From Thiogranum sp. (lineage in GTDB: Bacteria; Pseudomonadota; Gammaproteobacteria; DSM-19610), in NCBI GenBank assembly GCA_030148805.1, contig JASBSS010000025.1, forward strand, positions 30,826 to 94,825: 64,000 nucleotides of DNA. Reading direction: 5' to 3'. The translations under genes and the position numbers were made by a program. The number at the start of each line of letters is the position of its first letter. Within the stretch, counting starts at the first letter, position 1. Under the pieces are notes generated by a model. It was given only the letters and a program-made list of their open reading frames with translations, was not told the origin of the DNA and did not search any database. Positions 9,359-19,022 of this stretch are shown here, one piece after another.

Positions 9359-11863
9359 ATGCAGACTGACTCCCCCAACGTCTTCACCCCTCACCCGAAG
9401 CTCACCGAACTGCCGCCCCTGGCAATGGACAAAGCGACTCTGGACGAGGACTTTCTGCGCTATTACAACCGCACCCTCGGACGGGACAAACAAAACTGCA
9501 CGGCCCATTACCTGTACGAAGCACTGGCCTATACCGTTCGCGACCGGTTGATGGAACGCTGGAAGGAGACGCGTTTCGCCTACGAGGAAAAGGATGCGCG
9601 ACGCACCTGTTATCTGTCGCTCGAGTTCCTCATGGGCCGGACCTTGAGCAACGCCATGCTGAATCTGGGCGTGACCGACACGGTGCAGCGCATGCTCCAC
9701 GACTACGGCATCGCGCTGGAGGAAATCGAGCAGGCCGAGCACGACGCGGGCCTGGGCAACGGCGGCCTGGGACGCCTGGCGGCCTGTTTTCTCGACAGCT
9801 GCGCCACGCTGCAGCTGCCCGTGCTAGGTTACGGCCTGCGTTACGAATACGGCATGTTCCGCCAGGAGGTGCTCAACGGCTACCAGGTGGAGGAACCGGA
9901 TCACTGGCTGCGCGACGGCAACCCCTGGGAACTGGAACGGCCCGAATACACCCAACGCATCCATTTCGGCGGCCACACCGAGCACTATCGCGATGAAAAC
10001 GGCGCGCTGCGCATCCGCTGGGTGAACACCCACGATGTGATCGCGGTGCCTTACGATATCCCGGTACCGGGCTATCGCAACAACACCGTGAACAGCCTGC
10101 GGCTGTGGAAGTCCACCGCCACCGACGAATTCGACCTCGACGAGTTCAACGCCGGCGACTACTCCGAGGCCGTCGCCGCCAAGAACGCCGCCGAGCACAT
10201 CACCATGGTGCTCTACCCCAACGACGCCAGCGAAAACGGCAAGGAACTGCGTTTGCGCCAGCAGTATTTCCTCGCCTCGGCGAGCCTGAAAGACGTGCTG
10301 CGCCGCTGGATGCGCCTGCACGGGCGCGACTTCGACGCGCTCGCCGAAAAGCACTGTTTCCAGCTCAACGACACCCACCCGAGTATCGCCGTGGCCGAGC
10401 TGATGCGCCTGCTGGTGGACGAACACCGCCTCGACTGGGACAAGGCCTGGGCCATCGTCAGCAACGCCATGGCCTATACCAATCATACCCTGCTGCCCGA
10501 GGCGCTGGAGAAATGGCCGGTGCACATGTTTCAGAACCTGCTGCCGCGGCTGCTGGAAATCATCTATGAGATCAACGCGCGCTTTCTCGCCGAGGTCTCG
10601 CAGCGCTGGCCCGGCGACACCGATCGCCTGCGGCGCATGTCGATCATCGAGGAAGGCGACACCCCCATGGTGCGCATGGCCTATCTGGCGATCGTCGGCA
10701 GCTACTCGGTCAACGGCGTGGCGGAGCTGCATTCGCGGCTATTACAGGAAGGGCTGTTCCGCGATTTCCATCAACTGTGGCCGCAACGTTTCAACAACAA
10801 GACCAACGGCGTCACCCAGCGGCGCTGGTTGTCGCTGTGCAACCCGGGCCTCTCGGCGCTGATCAGCGAACAGATCGGCGAGGGCTGGCTGACGCAGCTC
10901 GACGAGCTGAAACAACTCGCCCCCCTGGCCGACGACGCCGGGTTCCGCCGCCGCTGGCAGGAGACCCGGCTGGAGAACAAGCAACGCCTGGCCGATCTGG
11001 TGGAGCGCGACTGCGGGGTCCGCTTCGACACCGCCGCGCTGTTCGACGTGCAGGTCAAACGCATCCACGAATACAAACGCCAGCTGCTCAACGTCCTGCA
11101 CGTCATCCATCTCTACAACCGCATCAAGCATGGCGACACCGCCGACTGGACGCCGCGCTGTGTGTTGATCGGCGGCAAGGCCGCGCCCGGCTATGCCATC
11201 GCCAAGTCGATCATAAAGCTGATCAACAACGTCGCCCGCGTGGTCAACGGCGACCGCGCCGTGGGTGACCTGCTGAAAGTCGCCTTTCTGCCCAACTACC
11301 GGGTCTCGGCGATGGAGGTGATCTGTCCCGGTGCGGATCTGTCCGAGCAGATTTCCACCGCCGGCAAGGAAGCCTCCGGCACCGGTAACATGAAATTCAT
11401 GATGAACGGCGCGATCACCATCGGCACGCTCGATGGCGCCAACATCGAAATCCTCGAGGAAGTGGGCGCGGAGAATTTCTTCCTCTTCGGACTCAACGCC
11501 GAGCAGGTCGCCGAGACCCGCCGCGACTATCGGCCCGAGGAGATCATCGCCGCCGACCCCGATCTGCAGGCGGTGATGCAGTTACTGCAATGCGGGCACT
11601 TCAACCGTTTCGAGAAGAACCTGTTCGACGGCCTGATCGCCGCGATCACCAATCCGCACGATCCCTGGCTGACGGCGGCCGATTTCCGCAGCTTCGTCGA
11701 TACCCAGGAGCAGGTCGCCGCGGCCTACCGCGACCCGCAACGCTGGACCCGCATGAGCATTCTCAACAGCGCCCACAGCGGGCGCTTTTCCACCGACCGT
11801 ACCATGCTGGACTACAATCGCGAGATCTGGGCGTTGCCGCAGATCGCGCCGCCGCCGCTGTAG
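9359..11863 (+). CDS. glgP: Glycogen/starch/alpha-glucan phosphorylase
   Basis: An 834-residue enzyme releasing glucose-1-phosphate from alpha-1,4-glucans. It has the expected full length. The pyridoxal phosphate site is EASGTGNMKFMMNGA with the Schiff-base lysine at residue 679. Other family blocks include LEFLMGRTLSNA near residue 81, GLGNGGLGRLAACFLDS near 130 and KRIHEYKRQLLN near 565. It stands alone and is preceded by the csp terminator and a short promoter region. No other glycogen genes are in the window, so it may serve storage or maltodextrin breakdown. Confidence 0.97.
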   Translation: MQTDSPNVFTPHPKLTELPPLAMDKATLDEDFLRYYNRTLGRDKQNCTAHYLYEALAYTVRDRLMERWKETRFAYEEKDARRTCYLSLEFLMGRTLSNAMLNLGVTDTVQRMLHDYGIALEEIEQAEHDAGLGNGGLGRLAACFLDSCATLQLPVLGYGLRYEYGMFRQEVLNGYQVEEPDHWLRDGNPWELERPEYTQRIHFGGHTEHYRDENGALRIRWVNTHDVIAVPYDIPVPGYRNNTVNSLRLWKSTATDEFDLDEFNAGDYSEAVAAKNAAEHITMVLYPNDASENGKELRLRQQYFLASASLKDVLRRWMRLHGRDFDALAEKHCFQLNDTHPSIAVAELMRLLVDEHRLDWDKAWAIVSNAMAYTNHTLLPEALEKWPVHMFQNLLPRLLEIIYEINARFLAEVSQRWPGDTDRLRRMSIIEEGDTPMVRMAYLAIVGSYSVNGVAELHSRLLQEGLFRDFHQLWPQRFNNKTNGVTQRRWLSLCNPGLSALISEQIGEGWLTQLDELKQLAPLADDAGFRRRWQETRLENKQRLADLVERDCGVRFDTAALFDVQVKRIHEYKRQLLNVLHVIHLYNRIKHGDTADWTPRCVLIGGKAAPGYAIAKSIIKLINNVARVVNGDRAVGDLLKVAFLPNYRVSAMEVICPGADLSEQISTAGKEASGTGNMKFMMNGAITIGTLDGANIEILEEVGAENFFLFGLNAEQVAETRRDYRPEEIIAADPDLQAVMQLLQCGHFNRFEKNLFDGLIAAITNPHDPWLTAADFRSFVDTQEQVAAAYRDPQRWTRMSILNSAHSGRFSTDRTMLDYNREIWALPQIAPPPL

Positions 11864-11879
11864 CCAGACCCGCCGGCGA

Positions 11880-12293
11880 CTAGGTGGGCGGATATTCCGC
11901 GTAGACCGGCAGATCGCCGGCCGCGCACGACCACTCGGCGCGCGAATCCCAGAAGATGCGGGCCTGCGGACTCAGCTCGGGTATCTCGTCCAGCGAACCG
12001 GCGGGAACCACCACCATCCCCAAGGCCGGCACCTCGCGCGGCAGCGGGCTGCCGCAGTTCCTGCAAAAGCAGGTGGAGAAGCGCTCCGCCTCGGGCACCT
12101 TGTAACGGCCCACAAGCGGTTCGCCCTGCGTCCAGCTCAGCTGCCCCGGCTTGAGCATGATGTTGCTGGCGTGACCGGTACCGGTGGCCTTGCGGCAGCG
12201 GCGGCAATGACAATGGTAGAAGCGCACCGGCTCGCCGCTGAGTTCAAACTGAACCTCTCCGCATAAGCACCCGCCGGACAGTCGTATTTCCAT
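11880..12293 (-). CDS. GFA-family zinc-binding protein
   Basis: A 137-residue protein with the cysteine pattern of the glutathione-dependent formaldehyde-activating (GFA/CENP-V) fold: GGCLCGEVQFE at residue 8, HCHCRRCRKATG at about 28 and FCRNCGSPL at about 77. These cysteines bind two zinc ions. The ATG at 12293 is six bases after an AGGAGG site; a TTG two codons earlier is unlikely. Members bind glutathione adducts, but few have proven activity, so the substrate is unknown. Confidence 0.85.
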   Translation of the reverse strand: MEIRLSGGCLCGEVQFELSGEPVRFYHCHCRRCRKATGTGHASNIMLKPGQLSWTQGEPLVGRYKVPEAERFSTCFCRNCGSPLPREVPALGMVVVPAGSLDEIPELSPQARIFWDSRAEWSCAAGDLPVYAEYPPT

Positions 12294-12454
12294 GGTCAAC
12301 CTCCTGGGCTAAACGCCCTGGCCGCGATAGAGGGACAGGGTCGGCGACGGGAATGGCACCGTCGCCACACCCGCGGCCGCTTATCATGACACAGGCCGAA
12401 GCCGGCGCGGAAGATCACCACGGACCGCGGCCGGCCGGCGGGGGCCCGCCCTCA

Positions 12455-13858
12455 CTAGCTCGCCGCGCCCAGCTGGCGGACACAATCGAGCGCGGCGTCC
12501 TTGTAGCACTGCGCCAGGGTGGGATAGTTGAACATGGTCCGCGCCAGGGCATCGACGTCAGCGCCACAATTCATCGCCATCTGACCGACGTGCACCAGCT
12601 CGCTGGCCGACTCGCCGATGATGTGGATGCCCAGGATCGCGCGCGCCTCGCGCGCCACCAGCAGCTTCATGAAACCCCGCTCGGCGCCGATGATGCCGCC
12701 GCGCGCGCTGTCGGCAAAGCGCGCCCGCCCGACCACATAGGCGCTGCCCTGGGCGCGCAGCTCGCGTTCGGTGAGGCCCACATAGGAGAGTTCCGGAATG
12801 GTGTAGATGGCCATCGGCAGCAATCCCGGCGACGGCGAACCCCGCTGACCGAAGGCATGGGCGGCCGCCGCCCGTCCCTGCTCCATGGCCGTGGAGGCCA
12901 GCGACGGGCGCCCGGCCAGATCGCCGACAATATAAATGTGCCCCTGGGAAGTCTGGTGGTGGGCGTTGAGCCGCACCCAGCCGTTGTCATCGGCGCTGAG
13001 TCCGGCGGCCGCCAGCTCCAGCCCGGCGTAGTTGGGCTCGCGACCCAGGGCGTACAACAACATGTCCGCCTCCAGGCGCTGCCCCTGCGCGGTGATGAGC
13101 GCCACCCGCTCGCCCTCGCGGCGAACGCTCTCCACGGGGGTGCGCATATGCAGCCGCACGCCCATTTCCAGCATTTCCGTTTCCAGGATCTGCTGGATGT
13201 CCGCGTCCAGATACGCCAGCAGATGGTCATGGGCATCGACCAGCTGCACCTCGACGCCCAGCGGCGCGAACAGGGTGGCGAACTCGCAGGCGATCACGCC
13301 GCCGCCGACCACCAGCAGCTGGCGCGGCAGCTGGCGCAGCTTGAGGATCGACGAGGAATCCAGTACCCGCGTCTTGTCGAAGGGCACCTCGGGCGGGCGG
13401 CGCGGACGCGAGCCGGTGGCCAGAACGATCACCGCCGCGCGCACCTGTTGCCGGGTGCCGTCCGGGCGCGTGATCGTCAGGGTGTGCGGGTCGGCGAAGG
13501 CCGCCTCGCCGGGCAACAGATCGACGCCGGCGGCCAACAACCGCTGCAACAGCAACGACTCCTGGTTGTCGACCACGGCCTGCTTGCGGGCGACCGCGTC
13601 GGCGAGGAACCCGCTGTCGATGGCCGCGCGCGGCGGCCGCGTCTGGCGCATGCCGCGCGCGGCGAAGCGCGAGGCCAGCCAGGCCGCCTCGCGCAACGCC
13701 TTGCTGGGAATGGTGCCGGTCTGCAGACTCACGCCGCCGATGTACGGCTTGCGCTCGATCAGACCCACGCGTTTACCCAACTCCCGCGCCTGCAGCGCGG
13801 CGCTCTGACCGCCGGGACCGGAGCCGACCACCAGCAGATCGTAATCGTGGACTTCCAT
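12455..13858 (-). CDS. sthA: Soluble pyridine nucleotide transhydrogenase
   Basis: A 467-residue flavoprotein of the disulfide reductase family. It has GSGPGGQSAA for FAD near residue 12, GGGVIACEFA for NAD(P) near 184 and the GDLAGRPSLAS FAD block near 308. The redox-active cysteine pair is absent: the usual CxxxxC region reads SLQTGTIPSK, as expected for SthA, which exchanges hydride between NADPH and NAD+. Length matches SthA (about 465). The ATG at 13858 is used; 25 extra upstream residues lack family sequence. Confidence 0.93.
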   Translation of the reverse strand: MEVHDYDLLVVGSGPGGQSAALQARELGKRVGLIERKPYIGGVSLQTGTIPSKALREAAWLASRFAARGMRQTRPPRAAIDSGFLADAVARKQAVVDNQESLLLQRLLAAGVDLLPGEAAFADPHTLTITRPDGTRQQVRAAVIVLATGSRPRRPPEVPFDKTRVLDSSSILKLRQLPRQLLVVGGGVIACEFATLFAPLGVEVQLVDAHDHLLAYLDADIQQILETEMLEMGVRLHMRTPVESVRREGERVALITAQGQRLEADMLLYALGREPNYAGLELAAAGLSADDNGWVRLNAHHQTSQGHIYIVGDLAGRPSLASTAMEQGRAAAAHAFGQRGSPSPGLLPMAIYTIPELSYVGLTERELRAQGSAYVVGRARFADSARGGIIGAERGFMKLLVAREARAILGIHIIGESASELVHVGQMAMNCGADVDALARTMFNYPTLAQCYKDAALDCVRQLGAAS

Positions 13859-14021
13859 CGGGGATCGTGCCTCTTCGCGTTGCCCTTTCCGCCCCAGCAG
13901 CCCAGCCGGGCCGAAAAGGCATGCAGACGCCAAGCTTGAGCGAGCGGCGCCCGCCAGTCAATCGGCGCCGGCGCGCACCAGCGCTACACAGCGCCCCCGG
14001 ATTGCTGCTAACCTTAGCCCC

Positions 14022-15260
14022 ATGACGGCATCCAACAGGTTCGCCCGCCAGGGCGACAAACAAAATTCGGCTTTTTTCGAGGATTACCTGGAGCGCCTGC
14101 TGGGCGAGCGCGACCGCACCGGCCTGACCGACATGATCGGCGAAATCGACGCCATCATGATCACCGTCGACCCCGGCCACTCTATTCGCTATATCGGCGA
14201 GCTGGCGCTGATGACGCCCTATCACTATCTGGTCACGCTGGAGAGCGAGAACCACTGGACGCATGTGTTGCGGGTGGATCAGGACGTGCCCGATTTTCTC
14301 GTGCGCGAAGTCAAGGACGCCAGCATCCGCGGCATCTTTCGCAGTCTCAACGAGGTCTATCCGATCGGCGCGTGCAAGCCCAACAGCCGCTACATGGGCG
14401 AGATTCTGCGCGTCGACGACCTGCACAGCGTGGTCGACTGCCAGCAGGCACGCGGGTTTCGCTTCTTCTCCCAGGACCAGCTGCGCAAACTGGAGCTGCC
14501 GGGCAACCTCGCCGTCAGCAAACCCTCGCCCTACACCCACAACATCGTCGGCTACCTGGAGCGCCCGGGCGACGAGCCGCGCGTCTACGCGCTCGGCTTG
14601 AGCGAAATCCGCGACGACATCCAACAGGTCTATCAGGCGGCCAAGGACCTGCAGCGACAGCTGCGCATCGACGACCTGATCCTGCCCATCGATCACCTGG
14701 CCACCCGGGTCTACTGCCAGAACCGCGAGGTGGCCATTCTCGAATGGCTGTCCCTGTCCAGTTACTACTATTGGGGCTCCTACGACATCAAGGACCAGAA
14801 CTCCTCGACCAATGTCACCAAGAATGTCCACCACCAGAGCGAGCGGCGCAGCCCGGCGAAGGTGTTCACGGCCAACAACACCCCCTATTTCGTCAATCAC
14901 CTGGAACAGCTGCCCTCGCCGACCGAGACCTTCGTGCGCAACTACGGCCCGCGGCTGCACCACATCGCGCTGGCGGTGCGCGACGGGGAGACCGACGGGC
15001 GCGAGAACATCGAACACGTGGTCAGCCAGATCGCCGCGCAAGGGCGCGATTTTCTGCTCGATGTGATCGGCTCCAAGGCCCAGGGTCTGAAACAGATCTT
15101 CTCCAGCGCCTCGGAACATTCCTCGTTGATCATCGAGTACGTGCAACGCTTCGGCGATTTCGACGGCTTTTTCGCCAAGGACAACGTGGCCGAACTGACC
15201 CACGCCGCCGGTCTCGAGGAGGAGTTGCTGGAACTTCAGGCCAGGTCGCGGGTCGACTGA
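14022..15260 (+). CDS. HPPD-like VOC-fold protein with a His-His-Glu triad
   Basis: A 412-residue protein whose C-terminal half resembles 4-hydroxyphenylpyruvate dioxygenase. Vicinal-oxygen-chelate segments are seen at PIDHLATRV (H225), RLHHIALAV (H313/H314) and SSLIIEYVQRFGDF (E372). Together these give a plausible two-histidine, one-glutamate iron site. The N-terminal 200 residues are not recognised. The sequence is divergent enough from tyrosine-catabolic HPPD that a different 2-oxo acid or aromatic substrate is likely. It precedes corA by 19 bases. The family name is inference from motifs; activity is unknown. Confidence 0.6.
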   Translation: MTASNRFARQGDKQNSAFFEDYLERLLGERDRTGLTDMIGEIDAIMITVDPGHSIRYIGELALMTPYHYLVTLESENHWTHVLRVDQDVPDFLVREVKDASIRGIFRSLNEVYPIGACKPNSRYMGEILRVDDLHSVVDCQQARGFRFFSQDQLRKLELPGNLAVSKPSPYTHNIVGYLERPGDEPRVYALGLSEIRDDIQQVYQAAKDLQRQLRIDDLILPIDHLATRVYCQNREVAILEWLSLSSYYYWGSYDIKDQNSSTNVTKNVHHQSERRSPAKVFTANNTPYFVNHLEQLPSPTETFVRNYGPRLHHIALAVRDGETDGRENIEHVVSQIAAQGRDFLLDVIGSKAQGLKQIFSSASEHSSLIIEYVQRFGDFDGFFAKDNVAELTHAAGLEEELLELQARSRVD

Positions 15261-15279
15261 GAATCACAGGAGCCGATCG

Positions 15280-16353
15280 ATGGCGTTGTTCCCCAAACGC
15301 TACCACCCGCCGGGCACCCCGCCGGGCACCCTCTTGTCCGGGCGCGACACCGGCGCCGGGGTGCGCATCACCCTGGTGGACTACACCGCCGACAGCCTGC
15401 GGGTGGCGGTCGATGCCGATGCCGAGCAATGCAAGGCGGCGATCAACGCCGACACGGTCACCTGGATTCGCGTGCAGGGCCAACCGAGCGCTGAACTGAT
15501 GCGCCAGTTGGGCGAAACCCTCGACCTGCATCCCCTGGCGCTGGAAGACGTGCTCAACGCCGGCCAGCGCCCCAAGCTCGAGCCCTACGACGGACAACTG
15601 TTCCTGGTCATGCATCTGCCGGTGACCGGTGACGAGGAAATCGCCATCCACCAGATCAGCCTGTTCCTGCACGAACATTATCTGGTCACCTTCAGTCCGT
15701 GCGAGGAAGAGACCTTCGAGTCCATCGTCAAGCGGCTCGAGGTTTCCGGCACGCGCCTGCGGCGCCAGGGCATCGACTATCTGTTCTATACCCTGATGGA
15801 TCTTATCATCGATCAGGGTTTCCCCCTGCTGGAGGATCTGGGGACGCAGATCGAGCTGCTCGAAGAGGCGGTGGTGAATTCGCCGGATCAGTCGGTGCTC
15901 GCCCGCATCCACGACATCAAGCGCACCATGATACTGCTGCGGCGCAGCATGTGGCCGCAGCGCGAAATGGTCAGTCGGTTGTTGCGCGACAACGACGAGT
16001 GGATCACGCCCTCGACGCGGGTCTATCTGCGCGACTGCTACGATCACACGGTGCAGATTCTGGATCTGGTCGAATCCTATCGCGACATGAGCGCGAGCCT
16101 GCTGGATATCTACATGTCCAGCGTCAGCATGCGCCTGAACGAGGTGATGCGCGTGCTCACGGTGATCGCCACCATCTTCATGCCGCTGACCTTCATCACC
16201 AGCATCTATGGCATGAATTTCGTCGACAACAGCAACAGCCCCTGGGCGATGCCGGAACTGCACTGGTATTTCGGTTATCCGCTGGTGTGGTTGCTGATTG
16301 TGGTCGTGGTGGTCGTGATGCTCGCCTGGTTCCGTCGCAAACGCTGGATATAG
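15280..16353 (+). CDS. corA: CorA-type magnesium/cobalt channel
   Basis: A 357-residue protein with the long cytoplasmic funnel domain and two C-terminal membrane helices. The universally conserved pore motif YGMNF is at residues 310-314 at the end of the first helix, and a basic tail (RRKRWI) follows the second. CorA pentamers admit Mg2+ or Co2+ across the inner membrane. The ATG at 15280 has an AGGAG site upstream and lies 19 bases after the VOC gene, so the two may be co-transcribed. Confidence 0.96.
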   Translation: MALFPKRYHPPGTPPGTLLSGRDTGAGVRITLVDYTADSLRVAVDADAEQCKAAINADTVTWIRVQGQPSAELMRQLGETLDLHPLALEDVLNAGQRPKLEPYDGQLFLVMHLPVTGDEEIAIHQISLFLHEHYLVTFSPCEEETFESIVKRLEVSGTRLRRQGIDYLFYTLMDLIIDQGFPLLEDLGTQIELLEEAVVNSPDQSVLARIHDIKRTMILLRRSMWPQREMVSRLLRDNDEWITPSTRVYLRDCYDHTVQILDLVESYRDMSASLLDIYMSSVSMRLNEVMRVLTVIATIFMPLTFITSIYGMNFVDNSNSPWAMPELHWYFGYPLVWLLIVVVVVVMLAWFRRKRWI

Positions 16354-16402
16354 GCGGGCCGCGCAAGCGGGCCTGGCCGCGCGGGGACGCCGCCCGGGCG
16401 CG

Positions 16403-17488
16403 TCATTCCTTCAGCCGCTTGTTCTCCTCGTACGCGGCCAGATATTCGGCCTCCATCGCCGCAAAGCGCTTTTCCAGCTCCGCGTAGGCTTCGCGCTGGG
16501 CGTGCAACTGCCGCTCCATCTCCTCGTGCGAGTCCTCGAGCTTCTTCTCGTCCTCCAGTTCCTGGGTCAGGAGGGCGGAGATCTGCTCCTGGAGGAAATT
16601 GTTCTCCTCCTGCAACTGACCAATGGCGTTCATCAGGTCGGTGTTTTTCTCGTTCAACGCCGCGGTCATCTCGGACAGACGCTGTTTGTCGGCCAGCTCG
16701 AGCTTCAGTTCGTCGATGACCCGGTTGAGCTCCTCGATCTGTTGTTGCCGGGCATGCAGCAGATCGTCGATCTCGGCGATGTCCTGCTCCGCCGCCTCGC
16801 CCTGATCGCGCGCCGCCGGCGAGGGTTTGTGCGCGGCGGCGGTCTCCAGGTTGAGCATAATCGCGTCGAACTCCCGCTCCACCAGCGACAGTTTTTCCAC
16901 CAGCCTGGCGTTCTCCTCCTTGAGCGCCGCCATCAGCTCGCCTACCTGAGGCTGCTCCGCGGCGGGCAGGGCGCTGTTGACCTGGGCTTCGAGCTGTTCC
17001 CCCAGGTTCGCCGTTTGCTCGCACAGCTGCTTGAAATCACCAAAATTCTTGCGCAGCTGTTCGGCCTCCGCGCGGACCGTTTCGCCATCGGGTGGCGGAT
17101 CGGCGGCGGGCGCCTGCGCCGCGGGCGGCAGCAGCGGCGTCATCTGCTCGGCCACGCTGCGCCAGAACCGATCCCGGTCGGCGCCGCCGTGCTCGGCGGC
17201 GTGCAATTCCGCGCGCAGCAGCGACAGGCGCAGCGCCAGCGATGCCTGGAAGCGAGAGTCATCCCCACCCCCCTGCGCCGTCTCCGCCAGCTTCGCATCC
17301 GTGTCGAGGATCTGCTGCTGCAAGACCTGGATATACTGGTCGAGCGGCAGCTCCGGCTCGCCGGCGGCATTGAGCGCGGCGATGCGGCGCTTCAAGCGCC
17401 GGTTGACCCGTCGGAGATAGAGCGCGTACAGGCCGACGACGACCAGGAGCTCCAGCAGGACAAAGACCCAGAGTCCGCTATAGGGCAC
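16403..17488 (-). CDS. Membrane-anchored coiled-coil protein of unknown function
   Basis: A 361-residue protein with a single N-terminal membrane helix (VFVLLELLVVVGLYALYL) followed by a basic patch and then long heptad-rich stretches, especially from residue 150 to the end (for example EEENNFLQEQISALL-type repeats). The C-terminus is strongly acidic and helical. It starts three bases after the DUF302 stop, so the two form an operon. No enzymatic domain is visible. A scaffold or envelope-tethering role is possible but not supported by direct evidence. Confidence 0.75.
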   Translation of the reverse strand: MPYSGLWVFVLLELLVVVGLYALYLRRVNRRLKRRIAALNAAGEPELPLDQYIQVLQQQILDTDAKLAETAQGGGDDSRFQASLALRLSLLRAELHAAEHGGADRDRFWRSVAEQMTPLLPPAAQAPAADPPPDGETVRAEAEQLRKNFGDFKQLCEQTANLGEQLEAQVNSALPAAEQPQVGELMAALKEENARLVEKLSLVEREFDAIMLNLETAAAHKPSPAARDQGEAAEQDIAEIDDLLHARQQQIEELNRVIDELKLELADKQRLSEMTAALNEKNTDLMNAIGQLQEENNFLQEQISALLTQELEDEKKLEDSHEEMERQLHAQREAYAELEKRFAAMEAEYLAAYEENKRLKE

Positions 17489-17491
17489 GAA

Positions 17492-17881
17492 TCACGTCGC
17501 CAGGGCGTCGCGCACGCGCTCGAGCCGCGCGCGCACGTCCTCGCCGAGCTGATGGAGTTCCGGTCGCTCGACCAGCCCCAGAACCGCGGCCGGATCCATG
17601 AAACCCACCACCACCGAACCGTCGTCGGCCTCGCGCACCACCACATTGCACGGCAGCAACAAACCGATATCCGGCTCGGCCTCGAGCGCCTGGTTGGCGA
17701 GTTTGGGATTGCAGGCCCCCAGGATCTTGTAGGCGGGACGGTCCAGATCGAGTTTTTTCTTCAGCGTCGCCTTGACATCGATTTCCGTCAGCACGCCGAA
17801 ACCCTCCTGCTGCAGAGCTTCGGTGACACGCTCGACCGTGTCGTCGAACCCGCCACTGACATTCACCGTGAATCCATACAT
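17492..17881 (-). CDS. DUF302 family protein
   Basis: A 129-residue protein with the DUF302 pattern: GGFDDTVERVTEALQQEGFGVLTEIDV at the start, then GACNPKLANQAL and LLLPCNVVVRE near residue 85. The ATG at 17881 has AAGGAG seven bases upstream, which decides the start over one five codons earlier. Members are small alpha-beta proteins found beside redox or sulfur genes; their activity is not established. It heads the two-gene unit with the coiled-coil membrane protein. Confidence 0.9.
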   Translation of the reverse strand: MYGFTVNVSGGFDDTVERVTEALQQEGFGVLTEIDVKATLKKKLDLDRPAYKILGACNPKLANQALEAEPDIGLLLPCNVVVREADDGSVVVGFMDPAAVLGLVERPELHQLGEDVRARLERVRDALAT

Positions 17882-18278
17882 ACACAACTCCTTCACTAAC
17901 CAGAAATTTTCACCTGTCGGCGCTGCGCCTGGGCAGCCTCCGGGGCCAGTCTAACATGATTTTTCCCCCTATCAGGACGCCGCGGCTGGCGCGGCAGTCG
18001 CGGCGTCCTGATCCGCCGGTCCGGGGGAGCGGAAAACCCCGGGTGGCACCCGGCCGCGACCGCTCCCACGCGCCGCTGGCGGCTCGCCGCGGCGACGCGA
18101 GGACGGTGCCGCGGCAGACGAGCGGCGGGCGGGAGCGCGCGGCCACGTCCGCGGCGCAGACGCTCAACTCAGCCGGCGCCGGGATCGCGCACAACCCCGC
18201 GTCGCGCGGTTTTACAAGGCCGCGCGGCGTGACATAACATAGCGCGTGTCGGGCGGGACTCTGAGAACAACAAGACCC
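17882..18278. other. Intergenic region with a perfect 14-bp hairpin
   Basis: About 400 bases between two divergently oriented genes. It contains a perfect inverted repeat at 17971-18012: ATCAGGACGCCGCG and its complement, with a 14-base loop. Neither strand has a T run directly after the stem, so it does not look like a normal terminator. It probably also holds promoters for DUF302 (minus) and the kinase gene (plus), but no convincing boxes were picked out. Confidence 0.7.
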
Positions 18279-19022
18279 ATGGGAAAATCCTCATACAGCG
18301 GCAGCCGGGTGATCGACAGTTTCGATTTCAAGCCCGGTCGCATCCTGGCGCGCAAGTACGAGGTCATCAAGCCGCTCGGCGCCGGCTGGGAAGGCGAGGT
18401 GTTTCTGGTGCGCGAACGGGCCACCGACATCGAGCGCGCAGTCAAGCTGTTCTATCCGCACCGCAACGCCGGCGACCGCACGGCCAATTTCAACGCCCGC
18501 AAACTGCACAAGCTGCGCCACTGTCCGATCGCCATCCAGTACCACACGCGCGAGAGCATCACCTATCGCGCCACGCCCATCACCTTGCTGGTCTCGGAGT
18601 TCGTCGAAGGGGAGCTGTTGTCGAACTTCCTGCGTCGCCAGCCGGGCCGCAGGCTCACGCCCTTCCAGGGGCTGCATCTGTTGCACGCGCTGACCACCGG
18701 CATCGAATGCATCCACCAGATGAAGGAATACCACGGCGACCTGCACACCGACAACATCATCGTGCGCCGCTACGGCCTGGGCTTCGACCTGAAACTGCTG
18801 GATTTCTATCATTGGGGCGCGCCCCGGCCGGAGAACATCCACGAGGACGTGCTCGATCTGATCCGCCTGCTCTACGAAGCCCTCGGCGGACTCAAGCACT
18901 ACAAGCACCAGCCGCCCGAGATCAAGGCCATCTGCCGCGGCCTGAAGCGGTCCCTGATTCTGAAGAACTTCCGGACCGCCGGGCAGCTGCGCCAGTACCT
19001 GGAAACCATGGCATGGCAATAG
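18279..19022 (+). CDS. Bacterial Ser/Thr protein kinase with DFY motif
   Basis: A 247-residue kinase-fold protein. The glycine loop is LGAGWEGEVF, the ATP lysine is K56 in RAVKLFYP, and the catalytic loop is HGDLHTDN (D154, N159). The metal-binding DFG motif reads DFY (D175-Y177). The HGDLH form of the catalytic loop is common in atypical kinases. No extracellular or sensor domain is attached. The ATG at 18279 is preferred to an upstream GTG at 18246. It overlaps the start of a PP2C phosphatase by 10 bases, so the pair is probably co-translated and acts on shared targets. Confidence 0.8.
   Translation: MGKSSYSGSRVIDSFDFKPGRILARKYEVIKPLGAGWEGEVFLVRERATDIERAVKLFYPHRNAGDRTANFNARKLHKLRHCPIAIQYHTRESITYRATPITLLVSEFVEGELLSNFLRRQPGRRLTPFQGLHLLHALTTGIECIHQMKEYHGDLHTDNIIVRRYGLGFDLKLLDFYHWGAPRPENIHEDVLDLIRLLYEALGGLKHYKHQPPEIKAICRGLKRSLILKNFRTAGQLRQYLETMAWQ

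Noticed and set aside
12353..13939. Long open frame opposite sthA
   Set aside because: It is antisense to a full-length, motif-complete SthA and has the arginine/glutamine-rich content of a GC-rich shadow frame.
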